Positions 31,720-39,923 of a DNA stretch of 64,000 nucleotides are shown in pieces. Location: NCBI RefSeq assembly GCF_900182985.1, contig NZ_FXUY01000002.1, positions 917,001 through 981,000 on the forward strand, given 5' to 3'. The first letter of the stretch is position 1. The number at the start of each line of letters is the position of its first letter. This DNA comes from Pseudomonas helmanticensis. GTDB taxonomy: Bacteria > Pseudomonadota > Gammaproteobacteria > Pseudomonadales > Pseudomonadaceae. Made by a program: the position numbers and the translations under genes. Below the pieces are notes generated by a model. That model did not search any database and was not told where the DNA came from. It saw only the letters and a program-made list of their open reading frames with translations.

Positions 31720-33408
31720 TTAAGCGATATCGCGCAACTCGCGGCGCAGGATCTTGCCGACCGGCGTCATCGGCAACGACTCGCGCAACACAATGTGTTT
31801 CGGCACTTTGTACGCAGTGAAATTCTCCTTGCAGTAGGCCTTCAGCTCTTCAAGGCTGACGCCGGTTTCCCGCGCCACCACAAACAACTTCACCGCCTCG
31901 CCCGAACGTTCATCCGGCACGCCGATCACCGCGCAGTTGGCGACTTTCGGGTGGGCCATGACCACGTCTTCGATCTCGTTCGGGTACACGTTGAAACCGG
32001 AGACGATGATCATGTCCTTCTTGCGGTCGACGATGCGCACGAAACCGTCCGGATCGATCACCGCAATATCGCCGGACTTGAACCAGCCCTCGGCATCCAG
32101 CACTTCGGCGGTGGCCTCGGGTTTATGCCAGTAGCCCTTCATGATCTGCGGGCCTTTGATGCACAGCTCGCCCCTCTCACCCATCGGCTGCTCGACGCCA
32201 TCATCGTTGATGACCTTGAGCAACGTGCCCGGTACCGGCAGACCGACCGTGCCGAGGCGCGACTGGTCGCCGTACGGGTTGGTGCAGGCCACCGGCGAGG
32301 TTTCGGTCAGGCCGTAACCTTCGGTGATGCGGCAACCGGTCATTTGCTCCCAGCGCTCGGCGGTGGCCTTGACCAGCGCGGTGCCGCCGGAGTTGGTGAG
32401 TTTCAGGCTGGAGAAATCCAGGGTCTTGAAATCCGGGTGATCCATCAGTGCGACGAACAACGTGTTCAACCCAAGCAATGCCGAGAAACGCCAGTTCTTC
32501 AGTTCTTTAATGAAGCCGGCAATGTCGCGCGGGTTGGTGATCAGCACGTTGTGGTTGCCGGAGACCATCATGCACATGCAATTCGCGGTGAAGGCATAGA
32601 TATGGTAGAGCGGCAGCGGCGCGATCATCACTTCCTGGCCTTCGCGCAGCAGTGGCTGACCGTCGGGGCCGAGCTGCGCGAGACAGGCGCGCACTTGCTG
32701 CATGTTCGCCACCAGATTGCCGTGGGTGAGCATCGCGCCCTTCGCCAAGCCGGTGGTGCCGCCGGTGTATTGCAGCACGGCGATGTCGTCGAGGCTGACC
32801 TTCAACGGCTTGATGCCCAGGCCCCGGCCCATGCGCAGCGCGCTCTTGAAGGAAATCGCCTGCGGCAGCGAATACGCCGGGACCATTTTCTTCACTTTGC
32901 TGACCACGGTGTTGACCAGCCAGCCCTTGGCGGCGGGCATCAGATCGCCCATCTTCGCTTCGATCAGGTACTGGATGTCGGTGTCGGGCAGCACTTCCTG
33001 GACTTTCTGACCGAACATGTTCAGGTACACCAACGCGCGGGCGCCGGAATCCTTGAACTGGTGGCGCATCTCCCGTGCGGTGTACAACGGGTTGGTGTTG
33101 ACCACGATGAGTCCGGCACGCAAGGCGCCGAACACGGCAATCGGGTAATGCAGGACGTTGGGCATCTGCACGGCGATGCGGTCGCCCGGCACCAGATCGG
33201 TGTGCGCTTGCAGGTAACCGGCGAAGGCCGCGCTGTAGCGCTCCAGTTCGGCGTAGGTCAACGTGATGCCCATGTTGCTGAAGGCCGGGCGGTCAGCGAA
33301 CTTCTTGCAGGAACGCTCGAACACCTCGATCACCGACTTGAACTCGCCCATGTCGATGTCCAGCGGTACGCCGGCCGGGCGTTTGTCGTTCCAGAAATCA
33401 GGTTGCAT
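31720..33408 (-). CDS. fadD2: Long-chain fatty acid-CoA ligase
   Basis: 562 residues from ATG 33408 (MQPDFWNDKRPAGVPLDIDM), with AGAGGA 8 bp upstream; the frame is open to 33483 without conserved residues. AMP-binding YTGGTTGLAKGAMLTHGN, EGYGLTETSPVACTN, GWFKSGDIAVIDPDGFVRIVDRKKDM and C-terminal ESLPMTPVGKILRREL are all present. It activates fatty acids to acyl-CoA. It is adjacent to and divergent from a hydrolase and phaJ1, as in P. aeruginosa PA3300-PA3302 as I recall. AAGAACAA overlaps the start codon, a possible Crc/Hfq site. Confidence 0.92.
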   Translation of the reverse strand: MQPDFWNDKRPAGVPLDIDMGEFKSVIEVFERSCKKFADRPAFSNMGITLTYAELERYSAAFAGYLQAHTDLVPGDRIAVQMPNVLHYPIAVFGALRAGLIVVNTNPLYTAREMRHQFKDSGARALVYLNMFGQKVQEVLPDTDIQYLIEAKMGDLMPAAKGWLVNTVVSKVKKMVPAYSLPQAISFKSALRMGRGLGIKPLKVSLDDIAVLQYTGGTTGLAKGAMLTHGNLVANMQQVRACLAQLGPDGQPLLREGQEVMIAPLPLYHIYAFTANCMCMMVSGNHNVLITNPRDIAGFIKELKNWRFSALLGLNTLFVALMDHPDFKTLDFSSLKLTNSGGTALVKATAERWEQMTGCRITEGYGLTETSPVACTNPYGDQSRLGTVGLPVPGTLLKVINDDGVEQPMGERGELCIKGPQIMKGYWHKPEATAEVLDAEGWFKSGDIAVIDPDGFVRIVDRKKDMIIVSGFNVYPNEIEDVVMAHPKVANCAVIGVPDERSGEAVKLFVVARETGVSLEELKAYCKENFTAYKVPKHIVLRESLPMTPVGKILRRELRDIA

Positions 33409-33607
33409 TGTTCTTGTCCTCTTTACCTGAGCCGATCCGGGCCGCTTTCTGTCATTTCTGAAAAAGCGGAGCTTCACGGACACTAGCAGTTATGGCCATT
33501 CAGGCAAATAAGGGCAAAGCCGTCATTGATCGTGTGAATCTTCCTGCCGTGGCGTGGGCTGATCAGACGCGCTATACAATGTTCCGACTCTGAGCAAAGG
33601 AATCGCC

Positions 33608-34552
33608 ATGACTCACGACACCCTATGGCTGGACGCGAGTGACCGCAGCCGCCTGTTCATCAATCGCTGGTTGCCGCTGGCACCGTTGAAAGCGGTGATT
33701 CTGCTGGCCCATGGCATGGCCGAACACAGCGCTCGTTATGCACGTTTGGCCGACACGTTTTGCGACAAAGGTTATGGCGTTTACGCCGCCGATTTACGCG
33801 GCCATGGCAAAACTGCCGATCACGGCACCCTCGGACATTTCGCCGACGATGACGGCTGGTGCAAAGTGCTCGGCGACCTGGCCAGTATCAATCAGCACAT
33901 CGGCCAGCAACATCCCGGCGTGCCGATCATCCTGCTCGGTCACAGCATGGGCAGCTACCTCGCCCAGGCGTACCTGCTGCACCACAGCGCCAGCCTGCAC
34001 GGAGCGATTCTCAGTGGTTCAAATTTCCAGCCGGTGGCGCTTTATCGGGCCGCGCGGCAGATCGCTCGCCTGGAAAAACTGCGCCAGGGTGGCAAGGGTC
34101 GCAGTGCGCTGATCGAGTCGCTGTCGTTCGGCTCGTTCAACAACAAATTCAAACCGGTGCGCACACCGTTCGACTGGTTGAGCCGCGATCCGGCCGAAGT
34201 CGACAAGTACGCTGCCGACCCGCTGTGCGGCTTTCGCTGCACCAATCAGCTATGGATCGATCTGCTCGGCGGCTTGCAGCAAATCAGCAAAGCGTCCAAT
34301 CTCGCTCAGATCGACCCCGGCCTGCCATTACTGGTAATCGGCGGCGAATGTGATCCGGTGAGTGACGGCAAGCGTCTGACAGATCTGGCCAATGCCTTGC
34401 GCACGGCCGGCAGCCACAACCTGCAACTGAAGATCTACCCGCAGGCCCGGCACGAATTGTTCAACGAAACCAATCGCGATGAAGTGATCGACGATGTGCT
34501 GGCCTGGATCGACCAGGCCCTGAGCCATCCGCGTCCTCAGCGCAGCGAGTAA
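33608..34552 (+). CDS. Alpha/beta hydrolase (lysophospholipase-like)
   Basis: 314 residues. Fold markers: LLAHGMAEHSARYARLA (oxyanion region), ADLRGHGKTADHGTLGHFAD, nucleophile elbow GHSMGSYLAQ (Ser near residue 118), a late Asp in GGECDPVSDGKRL and His in YPQARHELFNETN. It is the monoglyceride lipase/lysophospholipase branch, so it would release fatty acids that FadD1/FadD2 activate. ATG 33608 has GCAAAGGAATC upstream. phaJ1 follows 43 bp later on the same strand. Confidence 0.88.
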   Translation: MTHDTLWLDASDRSRLFINRWLPLAPLKAVILLAHGMAEHSARYARLADTFCDKGYGVYAADLRGHGKTADHGTLGHFADDDGWCKVLGDLASINQHIGQQHPGVPIILLGHSMGSYLAQAYLLHHSASLHGAILSGSNFQPVALYRAARQIARLEKLRQGGKGRSALIESLSFGSFNNKFKPVRTPFDWLSRDPAEVDKYAADPLCGFRCTNQLWIDLLGGLQQISKASNLAQIDPGLPLLVIGGECDPVSDGKRLTDLANALRTAGSHNLQLKIYPQARHELFNETNRDEVIDDVLAWIDQALSHPRPQRSE

Positions 34553-34595
34553 TTTTTTTTTGGATTCATTTAATCCGTCACAGGAACCGAGACCG

Positions 34596-35066
34596 ATGAC
34601 CCAGGTTACCAACATCCCTTACGAAGCCCTCGAAGTCGGCCAGACCGCCAGCTACAGCAAGACTGTCGAAGAGCGTGACATTCAGCTCTTCGCCGCGATG
34701 TCCGGCGACCATAACCCGGTGCATCTGGATGCCGAGTTCGCGGCGGCCAGCATGTTCAAGGAGCGTATCGCTCACGGCATGTTCAGCGGCGCGTTGATCA
34801 GTGCCGCCGTAGCTTGCGAGTTGCCTGGGCCGGGCACTATTTATATCGGCCAGCAGATGAGTTTTCAGAAGCCGGTGAAGATTGGCGACACGCTGACCGT
34901 ACGCCTGGAAATTCTCGAGAAGCTGCCGAAGTTTCGTGTGCGCATTGCGACGCGCGTGTTCAACCAGCGTGATGAGTTGGTGGTAGATGGCGAAGCCGAA
35001 ATCCTCGCACCGCGCAAGCAGCAGACGGTGACGTTGCCAACGCTGCCGGCGATTAGCATTGGCTGA
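34596..35066 (+). CDS. phaJ1: (R)-specific enoyl-CoA hydratase
   Basis: 156 residues from ATG 34596 (CAGGA 9 bp upstream). MaoC/hot-dog fold with the catalytic Asp/His in FAAMSGDHNPVHLDAEFA (D and H five apart) and the following Ser region HGMFSGALISAAVA, then YIGQQMSFQKPVKIGDTLTV. The sequence strongly resembles P. aeruginosa PhaJ1 (PA3302) as I recall it. It converts trans-2-enoyl-CoA from beta-oxidation to (R)-3-hydroxyacyl-CoA for polyhydroxyalkanoate synthesis, linking fatty-acid use to storage. Confidence 0.9.
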   Translation: MTQVTNIPYEALEVGQTASYSKTVEERDIQLFAAMSGDHNPVHLDAEFAAASMFKERIAHGMFSGALISAAVACELPGPGTIYIGQQMSFQKPVKIGDTLTVRLEILEKLPKFRVRIATRVFNQRDELVVDGEAEILAPRKQQTVTLPTLPAISIG

Positions 35067-35096
35067 TTGATTGGTGGTGTGTCAGGTACAGCTTTC

Positions 35097-35306
35097 CCCC
35101 CTCACCCCAGCCCTCTCCCCCAGGGGGGCGAGGGGGAAGGGAGCCGATCTCCTTGGGTTTCAAATCCTGAGTTCACCTCAGATCGCTCAAGTCGACCTCC
35201 TTGGGTTTCAAATCCTGAGTTCACCTCGGATCGCTCAAGTCGGTGTATCTCCAACAGCCACCTCGGTAAGTCCCCTCTCCCTCCGGGAGAGGGCTAGGGT
35301 GAGGGG
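35097..35306. repeat. Composite repeat A, copy 3 (expanded)
   Basis: Terminal arms cccctcaccccagccctctc / gagagggctagggtgagggg as in the other copies; longer because of a 48-bp tandem duplication in the interior (35149-35244). Confidence 0.9.
35149..35244. repeat. 48-bp tandem duplication inside repeat A copy 3
   Basis: Two 48-bp units, both starting ctccttgggtttcaaatcct and running to gatcgctcaagtcg, differing by one base (cctcagatc versus cctcggatc) and at their last two bases. The other repeat A copies lack this unit's ctccttgggtttcaaatcct part. Confidence 0.9.
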
Positions 35307-35327
35307 GGCTTCTGCTTTTCCCGGACA

Positions 35328-35360
35328 CAAAAAAAACGCCAGACTAGCTGGCGTTTTTTG
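35328..35360. terminator. Bidirectional terminator
   Basis: A8, cgccag-acta-ctggcg stem, T6: symmetric. It ends the DUF2383 gene on the minus strand and read-through from phaJ1 on the plus strand. Confidence 0.9.
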
Positions 35361-35374
35361 TAACCGTCGAACGC

Positions 35375-35842
35375 TTACGAACGGGCGCGAGCCTGGTTAC
35401 GCAGGGCTTTCACCTGATCGTGGTTGCGTTGCACGCCGTGGTACTGGCGTTCAACCAGATCACGAATACCTACCAGGTTGTGCTTGTTGATTTTCTCGAT
35501 GGCTTCACGATAAGCCTTCAGCGCGTGATCTTCACCGCGCTCGGCTTCGTTCAGCACAGCCTCTTCATCCTTGCCGGTGAACATCGCTTTGACGTCGACC
35601 CAGCGACGGTGCAGATCACCGCTGACGCTGGTAGAAGTTTCCGGATCGCCACCCATCGATCGCACGGCGGCTTGCAGTTCAGCAGCGGCGGTGGCGCAAT
35701 CGGCAGAGCGAGTGACAAACAGGGTTTTCAGTTCTGGATGCTTGATGTCTTCGGCGCAAGTCTTGAACCCTTCCTGACCGTCCTTGCTGGTTTCAATCAG
35801 GTCATTGAGTACAGAGATGGCTTCTTTATTCATGTCAGTCAT
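35375..35842 (-). CDS. PA2169-family four-helix-bundle protein (DUF2383)
   Basis: 155 residues, all helical: EAISVLNDLIETSKDGQEGFKTCAEDI, LKTLFVTRSADCATAAAELQAAV, then GGDPETSTSVSGDLHRRWVDVKAMFTGKDEEAVLNEAERGEDHALKAYREAIEK. This is the ferritin-like DUF2383 bundle, with Glu/His residues positioned as in rubrerythrin-type bundles though metal binding is unproven. Relatives are stress-associated. It stands alone with a strong terminator and AAGGAATTG before ATG 35842. Confidence 0.88.
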   Translation of the reverse strand: MTDMNKEAISVLNDLIETSKDGQEGFKTCAEDIKHPELKTLFVTRSADCATAAAELQAAVRSMGGDPETSTSVSGDLHRRWVDVKAMFTGKDEEAVLNEAERGEDHALKAYREAIEKINKHNLVGIRDLVERQYHGVQRNHDQVKALRNQARARS

Positions 35843-36047
35843 TTTTCAATTCCTTGCGATCGGTGGAAGATGCAAAGGATATTGCAGTGTGCGTGCCAGC
35901 TTTTTCTGAACAATCAAATCCTTATAAATCAACAACTTAAAGTTAAATGAACTATCTGTATCGCGGTTATTTGCATGATCTGTCATTTGGCCTGCATGCA
36001 GAATGCCTGTATTTTCCAATCTGATTTGAAGCCAGACGATCTCACTG

Positions 36048-36284
36048 ATGAATCCCGAAAAACTCGAACTGCTGATTACCCGCGAAATGCCTTTCGGCAA
36101 ATACAAGGGCCGGATCATTGCGGACCTGCCGGGGCCGTACCTGAACTGGTTTGCCCGGGAAGGTTTCCCCCACGGCGAACTCGGCGGCCTGCTCGCGCTG
36201 ATGCAGGAGATCGACCACAACGGCTTGTCGGACTTGCTCGAACCGCTGCGCGCCAAACATGGCAAACCTGCCCCGCGCCACTGA
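36048..36284 (+). CDS. DUF3820 family protein
   Basis: 78 residues: LELLITREMPFGKYKGRIIA then DLPGPYLNWFAREGFPHGEL and GGLLALMQEIDHNGL. MPFGKYKG and the PxxYLxWF pattern define DUF3820, a domain also found fused to exonucleases; function unknown, probably nucleic-acid related (inference). No clear ribosome site before ATG 36048. The class V aminotransferase gene follows 29 bp later and may be co-transcribed. Confidence 0.85.
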   Translation: MNPEKLELLITREMPFGKYKGRIIADLPGPYLNWFAREGFPHGELGGLLALMQEIDHNGLSDLLEPLRAKHGKPAPRH

Positions 36285-36313
36285 AGCGCCCTCCTCTTAT
36301 AGAGCCAGCCGCC

Positions 36314-37495
36314 ATGCCCGATAACACCCGCCGCGCCCGTGACGAAGCCTTCTGGCAGACGTTCGCCGACCGTTACGATGTTCAACCCGGCCCCGTAAAT
36401 CTGGAAAACGGTTACTTCGGGCGTATGTCGCGCACGGTGATCGAGGAGTACCAGCGCAACATCGAGCTGATCAACACCAGCAACTCGGTGTATGTGCGCC
36501 AGCGTTTCGAGCAGCACGACAATCTGGACATTCGCGCGCAGCTGGCAGAGCAGATTGGCGTGCGCGCACAAAGCGTTGCTTTCACCCGCAACGCCACCGA
36601 AGGCCTGCAATCGCTGATCCGCAATTACAACCGCCTGCAACCGGGCGACCAGGTGCTGATCTGCGACCTTGAGTACGACACGGTCAAGGGCGCCATGCGC
36701 TGGCTGGCCAGGCATCGCGGCGTCGAGGTCATCGAGATTGCCCACTCGCACCCGGCGAGCTTCGACAGCCTGCTGGAGACTTACCGCGAAACCTTTGTCC
36801 GCCATCCCAAACTGAAACTGATGGCCCTGACCCACGTCACCCATCGCACCGGTCTGGTGATGCCGGTACAGGCCATCGCCGCACTGGCCAGGGAGCATGG
36901 GGTCGACATCATTCTTGATGGTGCGCACGCCCTCGGCCAGATCGAGTTCGACTTTGAAGCCCTTGGCATCGCGTTCGCCGGCTACAACCTGCACAAATGG
37001 ATCGGTGCGCCGCTGACACTTGGCTTCATCTACATCGCCCCGCAGCGCTTGGCCGACATCGATCCCGACATGGGCGAGATGCACTATCCGGTCAATGACA
37101 TCCGTGCGCGCACGTCCTACAGCACACCCAACATTCCGGCGTTGATGACCCTGCCGCTGGTGTTCGAGGAGCATCGCTCACTCGGCGGCGCACCGGCAAA
37201 AGGTGCGCGCCTGAATTACCTGCGTAACTTGTGGGTCAGCGCGGTACGCCACTTGCCGGGTATTGAAGTGATGACGCCGGACGATCAGCGACTGTATTGC
37301 GGGATCACCGCGTTGCGGTTCACCCGTCACGACGACCAACAGGCCATGGCCGAGCGTCTGCTCAATGAGTTCAACCTGTTCACCGTGGTGCGCAATGGCG
37401 CGGCGTGCGGGCCGTGCATCCGCATTACGCCGGGGCTGACCACCACCGCTGGCGACATGCAACTGCTGACCCGCGCGCTGAACGAGCTGCGCTGA
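36314..37495 (+). CDS. Class V PLP-dependent aminotransferase-fold enzyme
   Basis: 393 residues from ATG 36314; the same frame is open upstream to 35975 but overlaps the DUF3820 gene. PLP contacts: NATEGLQSLIRNY, DLEYDTVKGAM, LTHVTHRTGLVMPV, DGAHALGQIEFD and the Schiff-base lysine in NLHKWIGAPL. It resembles isopenicillin-N epimerase/cysteine desulfurase-like enzymes; substrate unknown. It ends 4 bp before the convergent dioxygenase gene stop, with no terminator visible between them. Confidence 0.87.
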   Translation: MPDNTRRARDEAFWQTFADRYDVQPGPVNLENGYFGRMSRTVIEEYQRNIELINTSNSVYVRQRFEQHDNLDIRAQLAEQIGVRAQSVAFTRNATEGLQSLIRNYNRLQPGDQVLICDLEYDTVKGAMRWLARHRGVEVIEIAHSHPASFDSLLETYRETFVRHPKLKLMALTHVTHRTGLVMPVQAIAALAREHGVDIILDGAHALGQIEFDFEALGIAFAGYNLHKWIGAPLTLGFIYIAPQRLADIDPDMGEMHYPVNDIRARTSYSTPNIPALMTLPLVFEEHRSLGGAPAKGARLNYLRNLWVSAVRHLPGIEVMTPDDQRLYCGITALRFTRHDDQQAMAERLLNEFNLFTVVRNGAACGPCIRITPGLTTTAGDMQLLTRALNELR

Positions 37496-37499
37496 GGGG

Positions 37500-38225
37500 C
37501 TAAACAGTAAACTTGTCAAAGTCCTCGGGCTTGATCTGCGACGACGCCGCAAAGGTATCGATACCGATCGTCAGCTGGCCGAAAAAGCCATCTTCGTGGG
37601 TGTCGCGACCGATCGGCCACACCGTCAGCGTTGAGGCTTCGCCCTTCATGTCGGCGTAAAAGCTGTCCTCGGTATTGTTCAGTACCTTCGCCGAGCGTCC
37701 GCGATAGGCTTTGGCATTGAGTACCGAACGGGAAACGACTTCGGGAAAATACAGCTGGCCAACCCAGGCGACATTGCGCGCTTCGAGAAATTCGCTACCG
37801 GCAACGATGCGTACCGCCATGTGAATGTGCAGTGCGCGACCGGCGTAGAAACCTGGGTAAATCGTGGTAAAGCGCACCCGCCCCTTGGGATCACAGAACT
37901 GGCTGCCACGCAGGTAGGTGTCATCGTCGGTGCGCGGGATTGAACCGATGGCGTCGGCATCGACTTCGACATCCGGATTGATCCGGCTCCAGCCCGAATA
38001 CGCGCCGCGTGCGTTGCAATGCCAGATATCCACCAACGCGCCATTGACCGGTTCACCGGTCATTGCATCGACGATGGTCAGGCGCAGCAGTAGCGGTAAA
38101 CCTTCTGCGCCCTCGCTGATGTTGCGCCGCAGCAATTGCGGGTTGCGAAAGTACGGCCCGGCGATTTGCTCGGGAGCCAGTTGATACACCTGGTTCAGGG
38201 AGGATGCAGCAGAGTCTTGGTCCAT
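37500..38225 (-). CDS. Intradiol ring-cleavage dioxygenase-like protein
   Basis: 241 residues. The intradiol fold is visible: EQIAGPYFRNPQLLRRNISEGAEGLPLLLRLTIVDAMTGEPVNGALVDIWHCNARGAYSGW (first Tyr ligand), then FTTIYPGFYAGRALHIHMAV with the Tyr-His-His non-heme Fe(III) ligands. It is distant from catechol and protocatechuate dioxygenases (no alpha-subunit partner, no aromatic pathway genes nearby), so the substrate is unknown. It could be a hydroxyquinol-like or orphan dioxygenase. It starts at ATG 38225 with GGAAGAGAG upstream. Confidence 0.87.
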   Translation of the reverse strand: MDQDSAASSLNQVYQLAPEQIAGPYFRNPQLLRRNISEGAEGLPLLLRLTIVDAMTGEPVNGALVDIWHCNARGAYSGWSRINPDVEVDADAIGSIPRTDDDTYLRGSQFCDPKGRVRFTTIYPGFYAGRALHIHMAVRIVAGSEFLEARNVAWVGQLYFPEVVSRSVLNAKAYRGRSAKVLNNTEDSFYADMKGEASTLTVWPIGRDTHEDGFFGQLTIGIDTFAASSQIKPEDFDKFTV

Positions 38226-38526
38226 GACGCGTTCTCTCTTCCATAAGATGAAAGCAGATTAGCGCCAAGCAACAGCCTGTGTGCGGTAACTATGTATCGC
38301 GTCGTAACTTGTGAGTTCTGATCTTTTGACGTAGCCATTTGAAAGCAAGATCAAAAGATCGCAACCTCGTTGCACTCGACAGCTCCTGCATCGCCTCCCG
38401 TATCGCCCCTGTAGCTGCCGCAGGCTGCGATCTTTTGATGTTGGCTTTTCTGCGGGCAAAAAAAACGGCGCGCCGACCGAGCGCACCGTAAAGCCGTAGA
38501 ACACACAACGAAGTGTCTGGTATCAA
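38226..38526. other. Gene-free stretch between dioxygenase and eda
   Basis: Contains a degenerate REP pair (38349-38439) and the dioxygenase promoter region. No gene seen. Confidence 0.6.
38349..38439. repeat. Degenerate REP pair (family C)
   Basis: Left unit damaged (gatcgcaacctcgttgcact then cgacagctcctgcat) and right unit ctgtagctgccgcaggctgc lacking four bases. An old copy compared with the near-perfect ones elsewhere. Confidence 0.75.
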
Positions 38527-39192
38527 TCAGTCCAGCAGTGCCAACGCCTCGGCCGTGCATTCCTGAATGCGCGCCCAGTCGCCGTTCTTGATCCACTCCG
38601 GATCAAGCATCCAGCTACCGCCCACGCACATGACGTTTTTCAGCGCCATGTAGCTCTTGATGTTGGCTGGGCCGACGCCGCCAGTCGGACAGAATTTAAC
38701 TTCGCCGAACGGGCCGCCGAGGGCCTTGATTGCCGCTACGCCACCGCTGACTTCAGCCGGGAACAGCTTGAAGCGGCGATAACCCAGACCGTAGCCTTCC
38801 ATGATGCCGGAGGCGTTGCTGATGCCCGGCAACAGCGGAATCGGGCTGTCGACGCTGGCTTCGAGCAAGTCACGGGTGATGCCCGGGGTGACGATGAATT
38901 GCGAGCCGGCAGCTTCGGCAGCCGCGAGCATGTTGCGATCGAGCACCGTGCCGGCACCGGTCATCAGTTCCGGACGCTGTTCGCGCAGGATCTGAATGGC
39001 CTTGAGGCCGAATTGCGAACGCAGGGTCACTTCCAGCGCGGTCAGACCACCGGCGGCCAGGGCGTCGGCCAATGGCAGCACGTCCTGTTCGCGGGCGATG
39101 GTGATCACCGGCAGGATCCGCGCCTTGGCGCAGAGGCTGTCGATCAGGGCAACTTTGTCCGCCATGGAAACGGTCGGGGATGGGGTTGTCAT
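38527..39192 (-). CDS. eda: KDPG aldolase (2-dehydro-3-deoxy-phosphogluconate aldolase)
   Basis: 221 residues from ATG 39192, with AAGGA 9 bp upstream; an in-frame ATG at 39213 is possible but would overlap pgl. Catalytic residues: E54 and R58 in LEVTLRS, and Schiff-base K142 in FKLFPAEVSGG; CPTGGVG binds the phosphate. It cleaves KDPG to pyruvate and glyceraldehyde-3-phosphate, the last Entner-Doudoroff step. It is the last gene of the zwf-pgl-eda operon, 17 bp after pgl; no terminator is obvious before the REP region. Confidence 0.95.
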   Translation of the reverse strand: MTTPSPTVSMADKVALIDSLCAKARILPVITIAREQDVLPLADALAAGGLTALEVTLRSQFGLKAIQILREQRPELMTGAGTVLDRNMLAAAEAAGSQFIVTPGITRDLLEASVDSPIPLLPGISNASGIMEGYGLGYRRFKLFPAEVSGGVAAIKALGGPFGEVKFCPTGGVGPANIKSYMALKNVMCVGGSWMLDPEWIKNGDWARIQECTAEALALLD

Positions 39193-39209
39193 AGCGGCTG
39201 TTCCTTGGC

Positions 39210-39923
39210 TCATGGGCACCAGTAAATCTCTAACGTAGGTTGCAGAAATGCGCGCACCGGCATGGCGGCGACGTCATCGGATGCCAGCGCGGCATTCAGG
39301 GTGGTCAGTTTCGACTGACCGGAAATCGACAGAATCTTGTGTTTCGCCGAGGCCAGCAGCGCACGGCTCAAGGTCAGGCGCTGACGCGGCACGCTCGGCG
39401 CCAGCATCGGCCAGCAACGGCGGGTGCCATCGGCTTGCAGCGCTTCGGTGAGATTCGGGCTGTTGGGGAACAACGACGCGGTGTGACCGTCATCGCCCAT
39501 GCCCAGCACCAGCACGTCAATCGCCGGCAGTTCGGCGAGCAAGCGGTCAGCCTGTTCGGCAGCCTGTTCGACGTTTGCCGCAGCGCTGTAAAGACTGAGG
39601 AACTGCGCTTTCGCCGCCGGACCTTTGAGCAGGTATTGCTTGAGCAGGCCGGCATTGCTGTCGGCGTGTTCAACCGGTACCCAGCGCTCGTCGGCGAGGG
39701 TCACGACGACCTTCGACCAGTCCAGTTCCTGCTTGGCCAGATGCTGGAAAAACGCCACCGGGCTACGTCCGCCAGACACCACCAACACAGCATTGCCGCG
39801 CGCCGCAATGGCTTCGCTCAATTGCTTGGCAACGTTCAGCGCCAGACCTTCGGCCAACAGCGCCGGGCTCTTGAATGCGTGGGCATTTACGCCCGCAGGC
39901 AGTTGCACATCAGATATCGCCAT
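39210..39923 (-). CDS. pgl: 6-phosphogluconolactonase
   Basis: 237 residues, the DevB-type lactonase: [45 protein letters not shown] and [20 protein letters not shown], all conserved. It hydrolyses 6-phosphogluconolactone made by Zwf. Its start lies inside the 3' end of zwf (14-bp overlap), so translation is coupled, and eda follows directly. Confidence 0.94.
   Translation of the reverse strand: MAISDVQLPAGVNAHAFKSPALLAEGLALNVAKQLSEAIAARGNAVLVVSGGRSPVAFFQHLAKQELDWSKVVVTLADERWVPVEHADSNAGLLKQYLLKGPAAKAQFLSLYSAAANVEQAAEQADRLLAELPAIDVLVLGMGDDGHTASLFPNSPNLTEALQADGTRRCWPMLAPSVPRQRLTLSRALLASAKHKILSISGQSKLTTLNAALASDDVAAMPVRAFLQPTLEIYWCP

Noticed and set aside
29631..33486. Two 600-codon plus-strand frames opposite fadD1 and fadD2
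   Set aside because: They mirror each other because fadD1 and fadD2 are paralogues. The minus-strand frames carry all ligase motifs.
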